Part shown: piece by piece, positions 16,214-26,484 of the stretch
Position numbering within the stretch: the stretch's first letter is position 1
How the letters are laid out: every line of letters starts with the position of its first letter
Assembly (NCBI RefSeq): GCF_008386585.1
Contig: NZ_VUOB01000002.1
Span: forward strand, 1 to 64,000
Direction of reading: 5' to 3'
DNA from: Solihabitans fulvus
Lineage (GTDB): Bacteria > Actinomycetota > Actinomycetes > Mycobacteriales > Pseudonocardiaceae
Length of the DNA: 64,000 nucleotides
Translations under genes and position numbers: made by a program
The notes under the pieces: model-generated
What the model saw: the letters and a program-made list of their open reading frames with translations, nothing else
Told to the model about the DNA's origin: nothing
The model's database searches: none

Positions 16214-17716
16214 ATGCAGATGCATGGAATGTTCTCTTCCGTGACCCCCTCAACGACCGCTCCGGCCACAGGCGAGCGCTGGAGCCCGAAGCTCTGGGGC
16301 GCGCTCGTGGTGCTGTGCGGAGCGCTCTTCCTCGACGGCCTCGACATCTCGATGGTCGGTGTCGCCCTCCCGTCCATCCGCCACGACCTCGGCCTGTCCA
16401 CGTCCTCGCTCCAGTGGATCGTCAGCGGCTACGTGCTCGGCTACGGCGGCCTGCTGCTGCTCGGCGGGCGCACCGCCGACCTGCTCGGCCGCCGCCGCGT
16501 GTTCCTGATCGCGCTCGCGGCCTTCGCCGTCGCCTCGCTGCTCGGCGGCCTGGTCAGCGACCCGACCCTGCTCATCGCGACCCGCTTCATCAAGGGCGTC
16601 GGCGCGGCCTTCACCGCCCCGGCCGGCCTGTCCATCATCACCACGACCTTCGCCGAGGGCTCGGCCCGCAACCGCGCGCTGAGCATCTACACCGCCTGCG
16701 GCGCCAGCGGTTTCTCCCTCGGCCTCGTCCTGTCCGGGCTGCTGACCGAGGTCGGCTGGCGCTGGACCTTCCTGCTGCCCGTGCCGATCGCGCTGATCGC
16801 CCTCGTCGCCGGCCTGCGGCTGATCCCGAGGGAGCACGCCGAGGACCGGGCCGTCGGCGGCTACGACGTGGCCGGCGCGGTGACCGCCACCGCCGCCATG
16901 CTGCTGCTCGTCTACGCCGTGGTGCAGGCCCCGAGCGTCGGATGGCTCTCGGCGCAGACCGTGATCTCCTTCGTCGTGGTCATCGCCCTGCTCGTCTCGT
17001 TCGTGATCATCGAGCGGCGCACCGCGCATCCGTTGGTGCGACTGGGCATTCTCCGCTCCGGCACGCTGGTGCGGGCCAACCTCGGCGCGGTGATCTTCTT
17101 CGGCTCCTACGTCGGCTTCCAGTTCGTCGTCACCCAGTACATGCAGACCCTGCTCGGATGGACGGCGCTCCAGACGGCGCTGGCGTTCCTGCCGGCCGCG
17201 CTGATCGTGGCGTTCGCGTCGACCAAGATGGGCTCGCTGGTCGACCGCGTCGGCACCGGCAGGCTGATCTTCGTCGGCTTCGTCGCCCTGGTCGCCGCCT
17301 ACGCCCTGTTCCTGCGCGCGGGCGACGCGCCGAGCTACGCGGCGGTGATCCTGCCGAGCATGCTGCTGCTGGGCATCAGCTGCGCGCTGACCTTCTCGTC
17401 GCTGAACATCCAGGCCACCGACGGCGTCGCCGACGACGAGCAGGGCCTCGCGTCCGGCCTGGTGAACACGTCGATGCAGATCGGCGGCGCGGTGGTGCTG
17501 GCGATCACGACGGCCGTGGTCACCGCCAACGCGGGCGAGGGCACGACCGGCCCCGCCGCGCTCTCGGCCGGCGTCCACCCGGCGCTGGCCGTGGTGACCG
17601 GCATCGCGGTGATCGGCGCCCTGGTGTCGCTGTTCGGCCTGCGCCGCCGCCGGGCCGCGCAGGCCGCCGTGCCCGCCGGGTCCGTCGAGGACGCCGTGCC
17701 GGTGTCCGCGGGATAA
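16214..17716 (+). CDS. DHA2-type MFS drug:H+ antiporter (EmrB/QacA-like)
   Basis: A 500-aa permease with about 14 hydrophobic segments. FLDGLDISMVGVALPSI at the first helix, LLLGGRTADLLGRRRVFL (motif A) and GASGFSLGLVLSGLL (antiporter motif C-like) identify the DHA2 group. It should export hydrophobic drugs or a self-made metabolite using the proton gradient. Starts at 16214, 16220 and 16229 are all possible; no ribosome site precedes them and a leaderless mRNA is possible. It is divergently paired with the MarR gene and followed by a strong terminator. Confidence 0.9.
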   Translation: MQMHGMFSSVTPSTTAPATGERWSPKLWGALVVLCGALFLDGLDISMVGVALPSIRHDLGLSTSSLQWIVSGYVLGYGGLLLLGGRTADLLGRRRVFLIALAAFAVASLLGGLVSDPTLLIATRFIKGVGAAFTAPAGLSIITTTFAEGSARNRALSIYTACGASGFSLGLVLSGLLTEVGWRWTFLLPVPIALIALVAGLRLIPREHAEDRAVGGYDVAGAVTATAAMLLLVYAVVQAPSVGWLSAQTVISFVVVIALLVSFVIIERRTAHPLVRLGILRSGTLVRANLGAVIFFGSYVGFQFVVTQYMQTLLGWTALQTALAFLPAALIVAFASTKMGSLVDRVGTGRLIFVGFVALVAAYALFLRAGDAPSYAAVILPSMLLLGISCALTFSSLNIQATDGVADDEQGLASGLVNTSMQIGGAVVLAITTAVVTANAGEGTTGPAALSAGVHPALAVVTGIAVIGALVSLFGLRRRRAAQAAVPAGSVEDAVPVSAG

Positions 17717-17736
17717 CCCTCCGGTCCACTGGGGGT

Positions 17737-17776
17737 GGGGGCCTGCTCGCGCACGGGGGCGCGAGCAGGCCCCTTT
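17737..17776 (+). terminator. Strong hairpin terminator after the MFS gene
   Basis: A perfect stem of at least 13 bp (17738-17750 with 17761-17773) closes on a G-rich loop and is followed by TTT. It lies 20 bases after the MFS stop and before the convergent flavoprotein gene. Confidence 0.85.
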
Positions 17777-17835
17777 GCCTATCACGGCAGGCCCTGGTCA
17801 CGGCAGGCCCGAGTCCAGGCCGGGCCGGCCTCGGC

Positions 17836-20697
17836 TCAGCGCAGGCCGAGGGCGCGGGCCAGCGCGGTGGCCAGGTGCACCGGCTCGCGGTCGGTGGCCT
17901 GGCGCAGCTGGGTGCGGCAGCTGAACCCGTCTGCGAGCACCGCGGTGTCCCGGTCGGCCGCCCGCACCGCCGGCAGCAACGCCTGTTCGGCGCAGGCCAT
18001 CGACACCTCGTAGTGGCCGCGCTCGAAGCCGAAGTTGCCGGCCAGCCCGCAACACCCCGCGTCGAGCACGGTCGCGTCCAGCCCGGCCGCCGCGAACACT
18101 GTCCGGTCCGCGTCGGAGCCGAGCTCGGCGTACTGGTGACAGTGCAACTGCACCACGGCAGGCGACGGCCTCGCGGCGGGCTCGGCGGGCGCCAGCCGCT
18201 CGGCGTCCGGCGCGACCTGCTCGGCGAACGTGCGCACGGACCCGGCCAGAGCCCGCACGTCCTCGTCGTCGCCGGCCAGTTCCAGCGCGTCCGAGCGGAG
18301 GAACGCTGTGCAGCTCGGCTCCAACCCGACCACCGGCACCCCGGCACTGGTCCACGGCCGCAGCGTCCGCGCCGTGCGCCGCAACACCCCGCGCGCCACG
18401 CCGAGCTGCCCGGTGGACATCCAGGTCAGCCCGCAACACACCGCGCTCCTGGGCAGTTCAACCCCGCAGCCCAGCCGCTCCAACACCGCGACGGCGTCCT
18501 GGCCGACCTCGGGATCGAAGCGATTGGTGAAGGTGTCCGGGAACAACAGCACCCGGCGCTCGCCCGTCGACGCGGGCCTGCCGGCGAACCAGGACCGCAG
18601 CGACCGCGCCGCCAGCCGGGGGATCTCGCGTTCCCGCGCGATGCCGCCGACGCGCTTGACCAGCCAGCCCAACGGCCCGCCGGTGATCGCGTTGACCAGG
18701 CGCGGCACCCGCTGGCCGAGCGCGAGCCACAGCGGCAGGAACCCCATCGAGTAGTGCGCGGCCGGCCGCAGCCTGCGCTTGTAGTGCCGGTGCAGGAACT
18801 CCGCCTTGTAGGTCGCCATGTCCACGTCGACCGGGCAGTCGCGCTTGCATCCCTTGCAGGACAGGCACAGGTCCAGCGCGTCGCGCACCTCGCGGGAGCG
18901 CCAACCACCGCGCACCACGTCCCCGGTCAGCATCTCGAACAGCAGCCGCGCCCTGCCCCTGGTGGAGTGCCGTTCCTCCCTGGTCACCCGGTAGCTCGGG
19001 CACATCACCCCGCCCGAGGAGTTCAGGCACTTGCCGACCCCGACGCAGCGCCGCGTCGCCGCCGCGACATCGCCGCCGTCGGCCCGCAGCGCCAGCTCGG
19101 CGCGGCTGGGGATGCGCGCGGGCGCGACCAGCACGCGCAGGTCCCGGTCCAGCGGCAGCGGGTCCACGATCCGGCCGGGGTTCAGCAGGGCGTCCGGATC
19201 GAACGCGGCCTTGAACCGGCCGAACGCGGCGATGGCGTCGGGCGGGTACATCCGTGGCAGCAGCTCCGAGCGGGCCTGCCCGTCGCCGTGCTCCCCGGAC
19301 AGCGAGCCGCCGTGCGAGACGACCAGGTCCGCCGCGTCCTGGAGGAACGCTCGGTAGCCGGCGGCCCCCGTCGCGCTGCGCAGGTCGAAGTCGATCCGCA
19401 CGTGCAGGCAGCCCTCGCCGTAGTGGCCGTAGGTGATGCCCCTGCGGCCGTGCCTGGCCAGCAGCGCGTCGAACTCCCGCAGGTAGACGCCGAGCCGCTC
19501 GGGCGGCACCGCGGTGTCCTCCCACCCCGACCACGCCTCGGAGCCGTCGGCCATCCTGGTCGCCAGGCCGGCGCCCTCCTCGCGGATCTTCCACAACACC
19601 CGCTGCTGCGCCGGGTCGGTCAGCACCACCGACCCCGTGGCGGCCGGCATGGCCAGCACCACCCGGCGCGCGGCGTCGGCCGCCTCCGCCCGGTCGGCGC
19701 CGCCGGTCTCCACGAACAGCCAGCTCATCCCCTCCGGCAGCAACCCCAGCGCCGCCGACCCCGGATCGCGCCGCCGCACCACCGCGACAAGGCCTGCGTC
19801 GATGCCCTCCACCGCGAGCAGGTCGAGGCCGTCCAGCGCCGGCACCTGGTCGGCCGCCGCGTAGGTGTCCGGGAAACCCAACACCACCAGCGCCCGCGCG
19901 CCCGGCGCCGGCACCAGCCGGACCGTCGCGCCGAGCACCGTCACACAGGTGCCCTCCGAGCCGACCAGGGCCCGCGCGAGGTCGAAGCCGCGCTCGGGCA
20001 GCAGCTCGTCGAGGTTGTAGCCGGAACCCCGCCGGGTCAGCGTCGGGAAGGCCCGCACGGTGTCGACGGTCTCGTCGCGCAGCGCCACCAGGTCCCGGTA
20101 CAGCCGCCCGACCCGGTCGTTCCTGGCCGTCAGGCCGGCCAGCTCGGCCGCGTCGGTGCGGCCGACCGTCAGCGCGGTGCTGTCGGCCAGCAGCACGTCG
20201 AGGGACTCCACGTTGTGCACGGTCTTGCCCCACGCCACCGAGTGCGCGCCGCACGCGTTGTTGCCGATCATGCCGCCGAGCGTGCAGCGGCTGTGCGTGG
20301 ACGGATCCGGGCCGAACACCAGGCCGTGCCGGCGCGCCCGGTCGTTGAGCCGGTCGAGCACCACGCCCGGCTGCACGGTGGCCAGGCGGCGGTCCTGGTC
20401 GACCGAGACCACCCGGTCGAGGTAGCGGGAGAAGTCGAGCACCAGCCCCGAGCCGGTCGAGTTCCCGGCGACGCTGGTGCCGGCGCCCCGGTTGGTGATC
20501 GGCACGCCGTGCCGCGCGGCGACCGCGACGGCGGCGTGCACGTCGTCGACGGAACGCGGGCGCACCACCACCGTGGGCACGTGTCGGTAGTTGGAGGCGT
20601 CCACCGAGTACACCGCGCGGCTGCCGGCGTCGGCGAGCACGTCGCCGGCCACCTCGGTGCGCAGCGCGGCGACGAGAGTCCGTGACAAGGCTTCCAC
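17836..20697 (-). CDS. FAD and Fe-S oxidoreductase, D-lactate/glycolate dehydrogenase-like (GlcD-GlcF fusion)
   Basis: A 953-aa three-part enzyme. The N-terminal PCMH FAD domain has GAGTSVAGNSTGSGLVLD and GMIGNNACGAHS. A FAD-oxidase C-terminal domain follows with YGHYGEGCLHVRID and SGEHGDG. Two [4Fe-4S] motifs come next (CVGVGKCLNSSGGVMCP and CLSCKGCKRDCP), then GlcF-type CCG elements (AVCCGLTWMS and DAGCCGLAGNFG). The family oxidises D-lactate or other 2-hydroxy acids and passes electrons to the quinone pool at the inner membrane face. The GTG at 20697 has AGGAG about 8 bases upstream. It is divergent from fabG. The 2-hydroxy acid used is not determined. Confidence 0.88.
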   Translation of the reverse strand: MEALSRTLVAALRTEVAGDVLADAGSRAVYSVDASNYRHVPTVVVRPRSVDDVHAAVAVAARHGVPITNRGAGTSVAGNSTGSGLVLDFSRYLDRVVSVDQDRRLATVQPGVVLDRLNDRARRHGLVFGPDPSTHSRCTLGGMIGNNACGAHSVAWGKTVHNVESLDVLLADSTALTVGRTDAAELAGLTARNDRVGRLYRDLVALRDETVDTVRAFPTLTRRGSGYNLDELLPERGFDLARALVGSEGTCVTVLGATVRLVPAPGARALVVLGFPDTYAAADQVPALDGLDLLAVEGIDAGLVAVVRRRDPGSAALGLLPEGMSWLFVETGGADRAEAADAARRVVLAMPAATGSVVLTDPAQQRVLWKIREEGAGLATRMADGSEAWSGWEDTAVPPERLGVYLREFDALLARHGRRGITYGHYGEGCLHVRIDFDLRSATGAAGYRAFLQDAADLVVSHGGSLSGEHGDGQARSELLPRMYPPDAIAAFGRFKAAFDPDALLNPGRIVDPLPLDRDLRVLVAPARIPSRAELALRADGGDVAAATRRCVGVGKCLNSSGGVMCPSYRVTREERHSTRGRARLLFEMLTGDVVRGGWRSREVRDALDLCLSCKGCKRDCPVDVDMATYKAEFLHRHYKRRLRPAAHYSMGFLPLWLALGQRVPRLVNAITGGPLGWLVKRVGGIAREREIPRLAARSLRSWFAGRPASTGERRVLLFPDTFTNRFDPEVGQDAVAVLERLGCGVELPRSAVCCGLTWMSTGQLGVARGVLRRTARTLRPWTSAGVPVVGLEPSCTAFLRSDALELAGDDEDVRALAGSVRTFAEQVAPDAERLAPAEPAARPSPAVVQLHCHQYAELGSDADRTVFAAAGLDATVLDAGCCGLAGNFGFERGHYEVSMACAEQALLPAVRAADRDTAVLADGFSCRTQLRQATDREPVHLATALARALGLR

Positions 20698-20781
20698 GGT
20701 CCACTCCTACCGCATCCGGACCGTTCTCGGTGTGACGTGCGCCCACGGATCCGAGCCGAGTTCCTGGGTACCAGGTGGTAA

Positions 20782-21534
<753 letters not shown>

Positions 21535-21580
21535 TGACTTTCTTGTGCACGACCTGGGAACACACCAACGGAGGACCTAA

Positions 21581-22348
21581 GTGAGTGGACTGCTCGAAGG
21601 CAAGCGCCTGCTGATCACGGGTGTGATCACCGACGCGTCGATCGCGTTCCACGCGGCGCGCGTCGCGCAGGAGCAGGGAGCCCAGGTCGTGCTGACCGGC
21701 TTCGGCCGGATGAGCCTGGTCGAGCGGATCGCGAAGCGCCTGCCGACCCCGGCTCCCGTGATCGAGCTGGACGTCACCAACCAGGAGCACCTGGACGGCC
21801 TGGCCGACAAGGTCCGTGAGCACATGGACGGCATCGACGGCGTGCTGCACTCGATCGCCTACGGCCCGCCGACCACGCTGGGCGCCGACTTCCTCGCCGC
21901 GCCGTGGGAGGACGTCGCCACGGCCGTGCAGGTGTCGGCGTACTCGCTCAAGTCGCTGACGATGGCCTGCCTGCCGCTGATGCAGCCGGGCGGCTCCGTG
22001 GTCGGCATGGACTTCGACGCCAGGCTCGCGTGGCCCGCCTACAACTGGATGGGCGTCGCCAAGGCCGCGCTCGAGTCCGTCACCCGCTACCTCGCGCGCG
22101 ACCTCGGTCCCAAGGGCATCCGGGTCAACCTCGTCGCCGCCGGTCCGGTTCGGACGATGGCCGCGAAGTCGATCCCCGGTTTCAGCGGGCTCGAGGACGC
22201 CTGGACCGAGCGCGCGCCGCTCGGCTGGGACCTGACCGACGCCACCCCGGTGGCCAAGTCGATCTGCGCCGTGCTGTCCGACTGGCTGCCCGCCACCACC
22301 GGCTCGATGGTGTGGGTCGACGGCGGCCTGCACGCCACCGGCATGTGA
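21581..22348 (+). CDS. inhA: NADH-dependent enoyl-ACP reductase (InhA/FabI)
   Basis: A 255-aa SDR-fold reductase. GVITDASIAFHAARVAQEQGA (cofactor loop), HSIAYGPP and the active-site Tyr/Lys in YNWMGVAKAALES match InhA/FabI; the terminal VDGGLHATGM is typical. It reduces the trans-2-enoyl-ACP double bond, the last step of each FAS-II round, and is the isoniazid/triclosan target family. The GTG at 21581 has GGAGG 6 bases upstream. It lies 46 bases after fabG and is probably co-transcribed with it. Two strong hairpins follow it, separating it from the ABC genes. Confidence 0.95.
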   Translation: MSGLLEGKRLLITGVITDASIAFHAARVAQEQGAQVVLTGFGRMSLVERIAKRLPTPAPVIELDVTNQEHLDGLADKVREHMDGIDGVLHSIAYGPPTTLGADFLAAPWEDVATAVQVSAYSLKSLTMACLPLMQPGGSVVGMDFDARLAWPAYNWMGVAKAALESVTRYLARDLGPKGIRVNLVAAGPVRTMAAKSIPGFSGLEDAWTERAPLGWDLTDATPVAKSICAVLSDWLPATTGSMVWVDGGLHATGM

Positions 22349-22350
22349 TC

Positions 22351-22377
22351 CGCGCCGGCGGCCCGGCCGCCGGCGCG
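22351..22377 (+). terminator. Hairpin just after inhA
   Basis: A perfect 12-bp GC stem (22351-22362 with 22366-22377, 3-base loop) lies 2 bases after the stop codon. Confidence 0.6.
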
Positions 22378-22388
22378 TCGCGGCTCCC

Positions 22389-22426
22389 GACCTCGGACCG
22401 TGCCCGACCGGGCACGGTCCGAGGTC
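22389..22426 (+). terminator. 17-bp perfect hairpin terminator
   Basis: The stem at 22389-22405 pairs perfectly with 22410-22426 around a GACC loop. It is the second of two tandem hairpins after inhA and should end the fabG-inhA transcript. Confidence 0.85.
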
Positions 22427-22568
22427 GCTTCGCGTCCCGGACTGCGTTTTCCGCGAGCCACCCCAATAATTCGCGTGCAATCGACCGAATCGGTCAGCAC
22501 ACTGCTGCGATCGCCGACAGGATGACGCTGACCGCTCGGTGACACACCACGGCACGGGGGAGAGGCAG

Positions 22569-23585
22569 ATGGCGGGAGCCATTAGCGCCGAAGGACTCGT
22601 GAAGACCTTCGGTGACGTGCGCGCGCTCGACGGCGTGGACCTGGACGTGCCGGAGGGGACGGTGCTCGGGCTGCTCGGGCCCAACGGCGCCGGCAAGACC
22701 ACCACCGTGCGGGTGCTGACCACCCTGCTCAAGCCCGACTCCGGCAGGGCGACGGTCGCCGGCGTGGACGTGCTCAGGGAGCCGAACCGGGTCCGCAGCC
22801 TGATCGGGCTGTCCGGCCAGTACGCCGCCGTCGACGAGCAGTTGACCGGCCGCGAGAACCTCCAGATGGTCGGCGAGCTGTACCAGATGTCCGCGCGCGT
22901 GGCGAAGGCGCGGGCGATGGAGCTGCTGGAGTGGTTCAACCTCGGCGACGCGGCGGACCGCACCGCCAAGACGTACTCGGGCGGCATGCGCCGCAGGCTC
23001 GACCTCGCCGCCGCCCTCGTGGTGCGGCCGCCGGTGATGTTCCTCGACGAGCCGACCACCGGCCTCGACCCGCGCAACCGGATGGCGCTGTGGGAGGTGA
23101 TCGAGTCGCTGATCGCCGAGGGCACAACGCTGCTGCTCACCACCCAGTACCTGGAGGAGGCCGACCGGCTCGCGCACGCGATCGCCGTCGTCGACCACGG
23201 CAGGGTGATCGCCAGGGGCACCGCGGACGAGCTGAAGGCGCAGATCGGCGGCGAGCGCGTCGAGGTGGTCGTGCAGGACCGCGAGCGGATCCAGGACGCG
23301 GTGGACGCGATGGCGACCTTCGCCACCGGCGAGCCGACCATCGAGCAGCACACCCGCCGGATCACCGTCCCGGTCAGCGGCGGCGCGAAGGTGCTCGCCG
23401 ACCTGATCAGGGACCTCGACGCGCGGGGCGTGCAGATCGACGACGTCGGCCTGCGCAGGCCGACCCTTGACGACGTGTTCCTGTCGCTGACCGGCCACGC
23501 GGCCGAGGAGGAGACGCAGAACGCGCCGCCGGGCAGGGCCAGGAAGGGCCGAGGCGCGAAGCAGGCCGAGACGGGGGTGTCCTGA
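22569..23585 (+). CDS. ABC transporter ATPase, DrrA-like
   Basis: A 338-aa nucleotide-binding subunit. Walker A is GPNGAGKTTT, the signature is YSGGMRRRLDLA, Walker B is VMFLDEPTTGLD and the switch His lies in LTTQYLEEADRLAH-like context. DRRA-family C-terminal sequence (RRPTLDDVFLSLTGH) indicates the daunorubicin-resistance/ABC-2 exporter group. The ATG at 22569 follows GGGAGAGG; an upstream in-frame start at 22539 lacks a site. The gene ends in TGATG, overlapping the permease start by one base. Such pairs export antibiotics, lipids or polyketides; the substrate is unknown. Confidence 0.92.
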   Translation: MAGAISAEGLVKTFGDVRALDGVDLDVPEGTVLGLLGPNGAGKTTTVRVLTTLLKPDSGRATVAGVDVLREPNRVRSLIGLSGQYAAVDEQLTGRENLQMVGELYQMSARVAKARAMELLEWFNLGDAADRTAKTYSGGMRRRLDLAAALVVRPPVMFLDEPTTGLDPRNRMALWEVIESLIAEGTTLLLTTQYLEEADRLAHAIAVVDHGRVIARGTADELKAQIGGERVEVVVQDRERIQDAVDAMATFATGEPTIEQHTRRITVPVSGGAKVLADLIRDLDARGVQIDDVGLRRPTLDDVFLSLTGHAAEEETQNAPPGRARKGRGAKQAETGVS

Positions 23586-24427
23586 TGGCCGTGATCAGTC
23601 CGGTGGCGCACGCCACCGCTCCGGTGCCCCAGGGCGGGCTGCGGCAGTCGCTGCACGACTCGCTGGTGATCGCCAAGCGCAACCTGATCCGTATGGTGCG
23701 GACCCCTGAGATGATCATCTTCGGGCTGATGCAGCCGGTCATGTTCGTGCTGTTGTTCACCTACGTGATGGGCGGGGCGATCCCGGTGCCCGGCACGGAC
23801 TACAAGCAGTTCCTGATGGCCGGCATCTTCGCCCAGACCGTCACCTTCGCCACGGCAGGCGCGGGAGCCGGCATGGCGACCGACATGTCCAAGGGCCTGG
23901 TCGACCGGTTCCGCTCGCTGCCGATGGCCCGCTCGGCCGTGCTGGCCGGCCGGACGACCGCCGACCTGGTGCAGACGGCGATCACGCTGTTCGTGCTGGT
24001 CGTGGTCGCCTTCGCGATCGGCTGGCGGACCAACGAGGGCTTCCTCAGCGCGCTCGGCGGCGTCGGACTGCTCCTGCTGCTCGGCTTCGCGTTCTCCTGG
24101 ATCGGGGCGCTGATCGGCATCTCGGTGCGCACCCCGGAGGCGGCGACCACCGGCGGCCTGGTCTGGCTGTTCCCGGTGACGTTCCTGTCCAACGCGTTCG
24201 TGCCGGTCGGCGGCATGCCGGCGTTCCTCCAGACGGTGGCCTACTGGAACCCGTTCAGCGCCACCGTGCAGGCGTGCCGCGAGCTGTTCGGCAACCAGGG
24301 CTCCATCCCGGTCGCCGACGCCTGGCCGATGCGGCACGCCGTGCTCGCCTCGGTGCTGTGGTCGCTGGTGATCATCGCGGTGTTCGCCACCCTGTCGGTG
24401 CGCAAGTACCGCTCGGTGCACAACTGA
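23585..24427 (+). CDS. ABC-2 type permease, DrrB-like
   Basis: A 280-aa membrane protein with about six helices, including MIIFGLMQPVMFVLLFTYVMG, ITLFVLVVVAFAIGW and LLLLLGFAFSWIGALIG. ABC-2 permease elements DLVQTAITLFV and PFSATVQACRELFG are visible. It forms a dimeric exporter with the preceding ATPase, to which it is translationally coupled (TGATG). The pair stands between inhA and the ferrochelatase gene, which are neighbours in mycobacteria. Confidence 0.92.
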   Translation: MAVISPVAHATAPVPQGGLRQSLHDSLVIAKRNLIRMVRTPEMIIFGLMQPVMFVLLFTYVMGGAIPVPGTDYKQFLMAGIFAQTVTFATAGAGAGMATDMSKGLVDRFRSLPMARSAVLAGRTTADLVQTAITLFVLVVVAFAIGWRTNEGFLSALGGVGLLLLLGFAFSWIGALIGISVRTPEAATTGGLVWLFPVTFLSNAFVPVGGMPAFLQTVAYWNPFSATVQACRELFGNQGSIPVADAWPMRHAVLASVLWSLVIIAVFATLSVRKYRSVHN

Positions 24428-24477
24428 CCCGACCACCCGCCTGCACGTCCGCCGGACGCGCGGGCGAGGATTGACGC

Positions 24478-25518
24478 GTGAGTTACGACGCGCTGCTGTG
24501 GCTGTCCTTCGGCGGTCCGGAGGGACCCGAGGACGTCCGACCCTTCCTCGAGAACGTGACCAGGGGCAGGGGAGTCCCGCCGGAGCGGCTGGACGAGGTC
24601 GAGCAGCACTACCAGCACTTCGGCGGGGTGTCGCCGATCAACCGGCTCAACCGCGACGCCATGGACGCGGTGCGCGCCGAGCTGGCCGACCAGGGCATCG
24701 ACCTGCCGGTCTACTTCGGCAACCGCAACTGGCATCCGCTCGCCGAGGACACCGTGGCGACGATGGCCGCCGACGGCGTCCGCCGCGCCCTGGTGCTGCC
24801 GACCAGCGCCTACGGCGGCTACTCGGCGTGCCGGCAGTACGACGAGGACATCGAGCGGGCCCGCGCCGCCGTCGGCGCGGACGCCCCCGAGCTGGTGAAG
24901 CTCCGGCACTTCTTCGACCACCCGCTGTTCGTCGGCGCGTTCGCCGACGCGGTGCGGGCCGCGATCGAGACGCTGCCGTCGGCGGTCGGCTCGCGGCACC
25001 GGCTGGTGTTCACCGCGCACTCGGTGCCCTCGGCCGCCGACGCGGCCGCCGGCCCGCCGGAGGAGGGCGGCCACCGCTACTCCCGGCAGGTCGCCGAGGC
25101 GGCCAGGCTCGTCGCGGCGGCCGTCGGCGCGGAGGACTACGACGTGGTGTGGCAGTCGCGGTCGGGCCCTGCGCGCATCCCGTGGCTCGAACCCGACATC
25201 CTCGATCACCTGGACGCCCTGCACGCCGACGGCGTGCCGGCCGTGGTGGTCTGCCCGGTCGGGTTCGTCAGCGACCACCTTGAGGTGGTCTGGGACCTGG
25301 ACACCGAGGCCGCCGAGCGCGCCGCCGAGCACGGGATGGCCTTCGCCAGGGCGGCGACGCCGAGCAGCGACCCGAGGTTCGCCGAACTGGTGGTCGAACT
25401 GGTCAGGGAGCACGTCGCCGGCGCGCCTGCGCGCAAGGAGTCCGACTTCCCGGTCGCCGGCTGCACCGTCAACGGCGCGCCCTGCGCGGTCGGCTGCTGC
25501 GAACGCCTCAGGCGCTGA
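24478..25518 (+). CDS. hemH: Ferrochelatase (actinobacterial, coproporphyrin-type)
   Basis: A 346-aa chelatase. [38 protein letters not shown] and FTAHSVP (metal-inserting His) are family motifs, with WQSRSGP and [22 protein letters not shown] strands. In actinobacteria this enzyme inserts iron into coproporphyrin III (CpfC) rather than protoporphyrin. The C-terminal Cys cluster ([14 protein letters not shown]) fits the [2Fe-2S] site reported in actinobacterial members. The GTG at 24478 has AGGA 8 bases upstream. Synteny fabG-inhA-(ABC)-hemH supports vertical descent of the block. Confidence 0.93.
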   Translation: MSYDALLWLSFGGPEGPEDVRPFLENVTRGRGVPPERLDEVEQHYQHFGGVSPINRLNRDAMDAVRAELADQGIDLPVYFGNRNWHPLAEDTVATMAADGVRRALVLPTSAYGGYSACRQYDEDIERARAAVGADAPELVKLRHFFDHPLFVGAFADAVRAAIETLPSAVGSRHRLVFTAHSVPSAADAAAGPPEEGGHRYSRQVAEAARLVAAAVGAEDYDVVWQSRSGPARIPWLEPDILDHLDALHADGVPAVVVCPVGFVSDHLEVVWDLDTEAAERAAEHGMAFARAATPSSDPRFAELVVELVREHVAGAPARKESDFPVAGCTVNGAPCAVGCCERLRR

Positions 25519-25523
25519 GCACC

Positions 25524-25565
25524 CGTGGGTGGGCCCGCGCGCCGCGACGCGCGGGCCAACCCACG
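25524..25565. terminator. Bidirectional terminator between convergent genes
   Basis: An 18-bp stem with one mismatch (25524-25541 with 25548-25565, 6-base loop) lies between hemH and the minus-strand hypothetical gene. Confidence 0.85.
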
Positions 25566-25572
25566 AGCGGGG

Positions 25573-26418
25573 TCACGGGCCGAGGACGCGGTTGGAGAAG
25601 ACGCGGACCGCCTCGTCGACGGCCGCGCAGCGGGCCCGGCGCACGGCGTCGGACAGCGGCCGCAGGGCGTCCGCCCTTGCCTGCGTCGCCGAGGCCGACA
25701 GGGCGGCGCCCGGCGCGTCGCTGGACGCCACGGTCACGATGGCGGCCAGGTCGGCGGCGCGCTGGAACACGCGCAGCGCCCGCTGCGGCATGCCAGCTGG
25801 CCACGGCGTGTGCTCGGCGGCCGCGGTCAGGTCGTCGATCTCCGCTCGCACGTTCGGCCGGTGCCGCGCCACGTCGAGCGAGACGAGCGTCGAGGCCGCC
25901 GACCGCATCGCCTCGGTCAGGCCGTGCTCGGCCTCGCTGAGCGGGACGTGTTCCGCGCCGGCCGCCGTCGGCAGGTCGTACACGGTCCATCGGATCACGG
26001 ACTCGGCCACGGTCTCGGGCACGATGCCGACACCGACCTCGGGCAGCACCACGGCCTCGCCCGCCCGCAGCGCCGCGGCGCTGAGCGGACCCTTGCCGCC
26101 GAGCCCGCGCAGGTCGCCGGGCACCGGCAGGGCGAGGCGGCCGCCGGTGGCTCCGGAGCGGCGCAGGGCGGCGAGCAGCAGGGCTGGGCCGGCGGGTGGT
26201 TCGCCGGGACCTGGCAGATCGAGCGCGGTGGCGGTGCCGGCATCGTCGGCAAGCACCTCGTGCAGCTCGGCCCAGGTGTTCAGGGCGTCGAGGACGTCGT
26301 CGGCTGCGGCTGCGCCGTGCAGCCACCCGGACGTCCAGACGACCAACGTCGCGCTTGGACAGGACACGACGGTCGAGATTACGTGGCTTTGCCCGGCAGG
26401 CTCACGCCGGCTCCGCAC
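25573..26418 (-). CDS. Conserved actinobacterial hypothetical protein
   Basis: Up to 281 aa; not recognised as any named family. It reads as a soluble alpha/beta protein with Ala-rich helices, without signal peptide or membrane segment. SCPSATLVVWTSGWLHG near the N-terminus, LALPVPGDLRGLGGKGPL and VLPEVGVGIVPETV are its most distinctive stretches. The true start may be the GTG at 26367 (giving MSCPSATLVVW); neither start has a clear ribosome site. Codon bias is typical for the genome, so it is very probably real. Confidence 0.75.
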   Translation of the reverse strand: MRSRREPAGQSHVISTVVSCPSATLVVWTSGWLHGAAAADDVLDALNTWAELHEVLADDAGTATALDLPGPGEPPAGPALLLAALRRSGATGGRLALPVPGDLRGLGGKGPLSAAALRAGEAVVLPEVGVGIVPETVAESVIRWTVYDLPTAAGAEHVPLSEAEHGLTEAMRSAASTLVSLDVARHRPNVRAEIDDLTAAAEHTPWPAGMPQRALRVFQRAADLAAIVTVASSDAPGAALSASATQARADALRPLSDAVRRARCAAVDEAVRVFSNRVLGP

Positions 26419-26437
26419 AGGGCGCGCACCGCCCCCG

Positions 26438-26484
26438 TGATCACCACGCCTGTGGTGGAAAGTCCACCACGGCTGTGGTGATCA
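26438..26484. promoter_or_regulatory. Long imperfect palindrome between two minus-strand genes
   Basis: Arms of 21 bp (26438-26458 and 26464-26484) match except for a 4-base centre, and each arm contains its own ACCAC/GTGGT repeat. The TGA stop of the YcxB-like gene lies in the right arm. It could be a terminator for that gene or an operator for the following one. Confidence 0.5.

Noticed and set aside
16315..20685. A 1456-codon plus-strand reading frame
   Set aside because: It overlaps two clear genes antisense or out of frame; Arg/Gly/His-rich repetitive translation is typical of GC-rich shadow frames.
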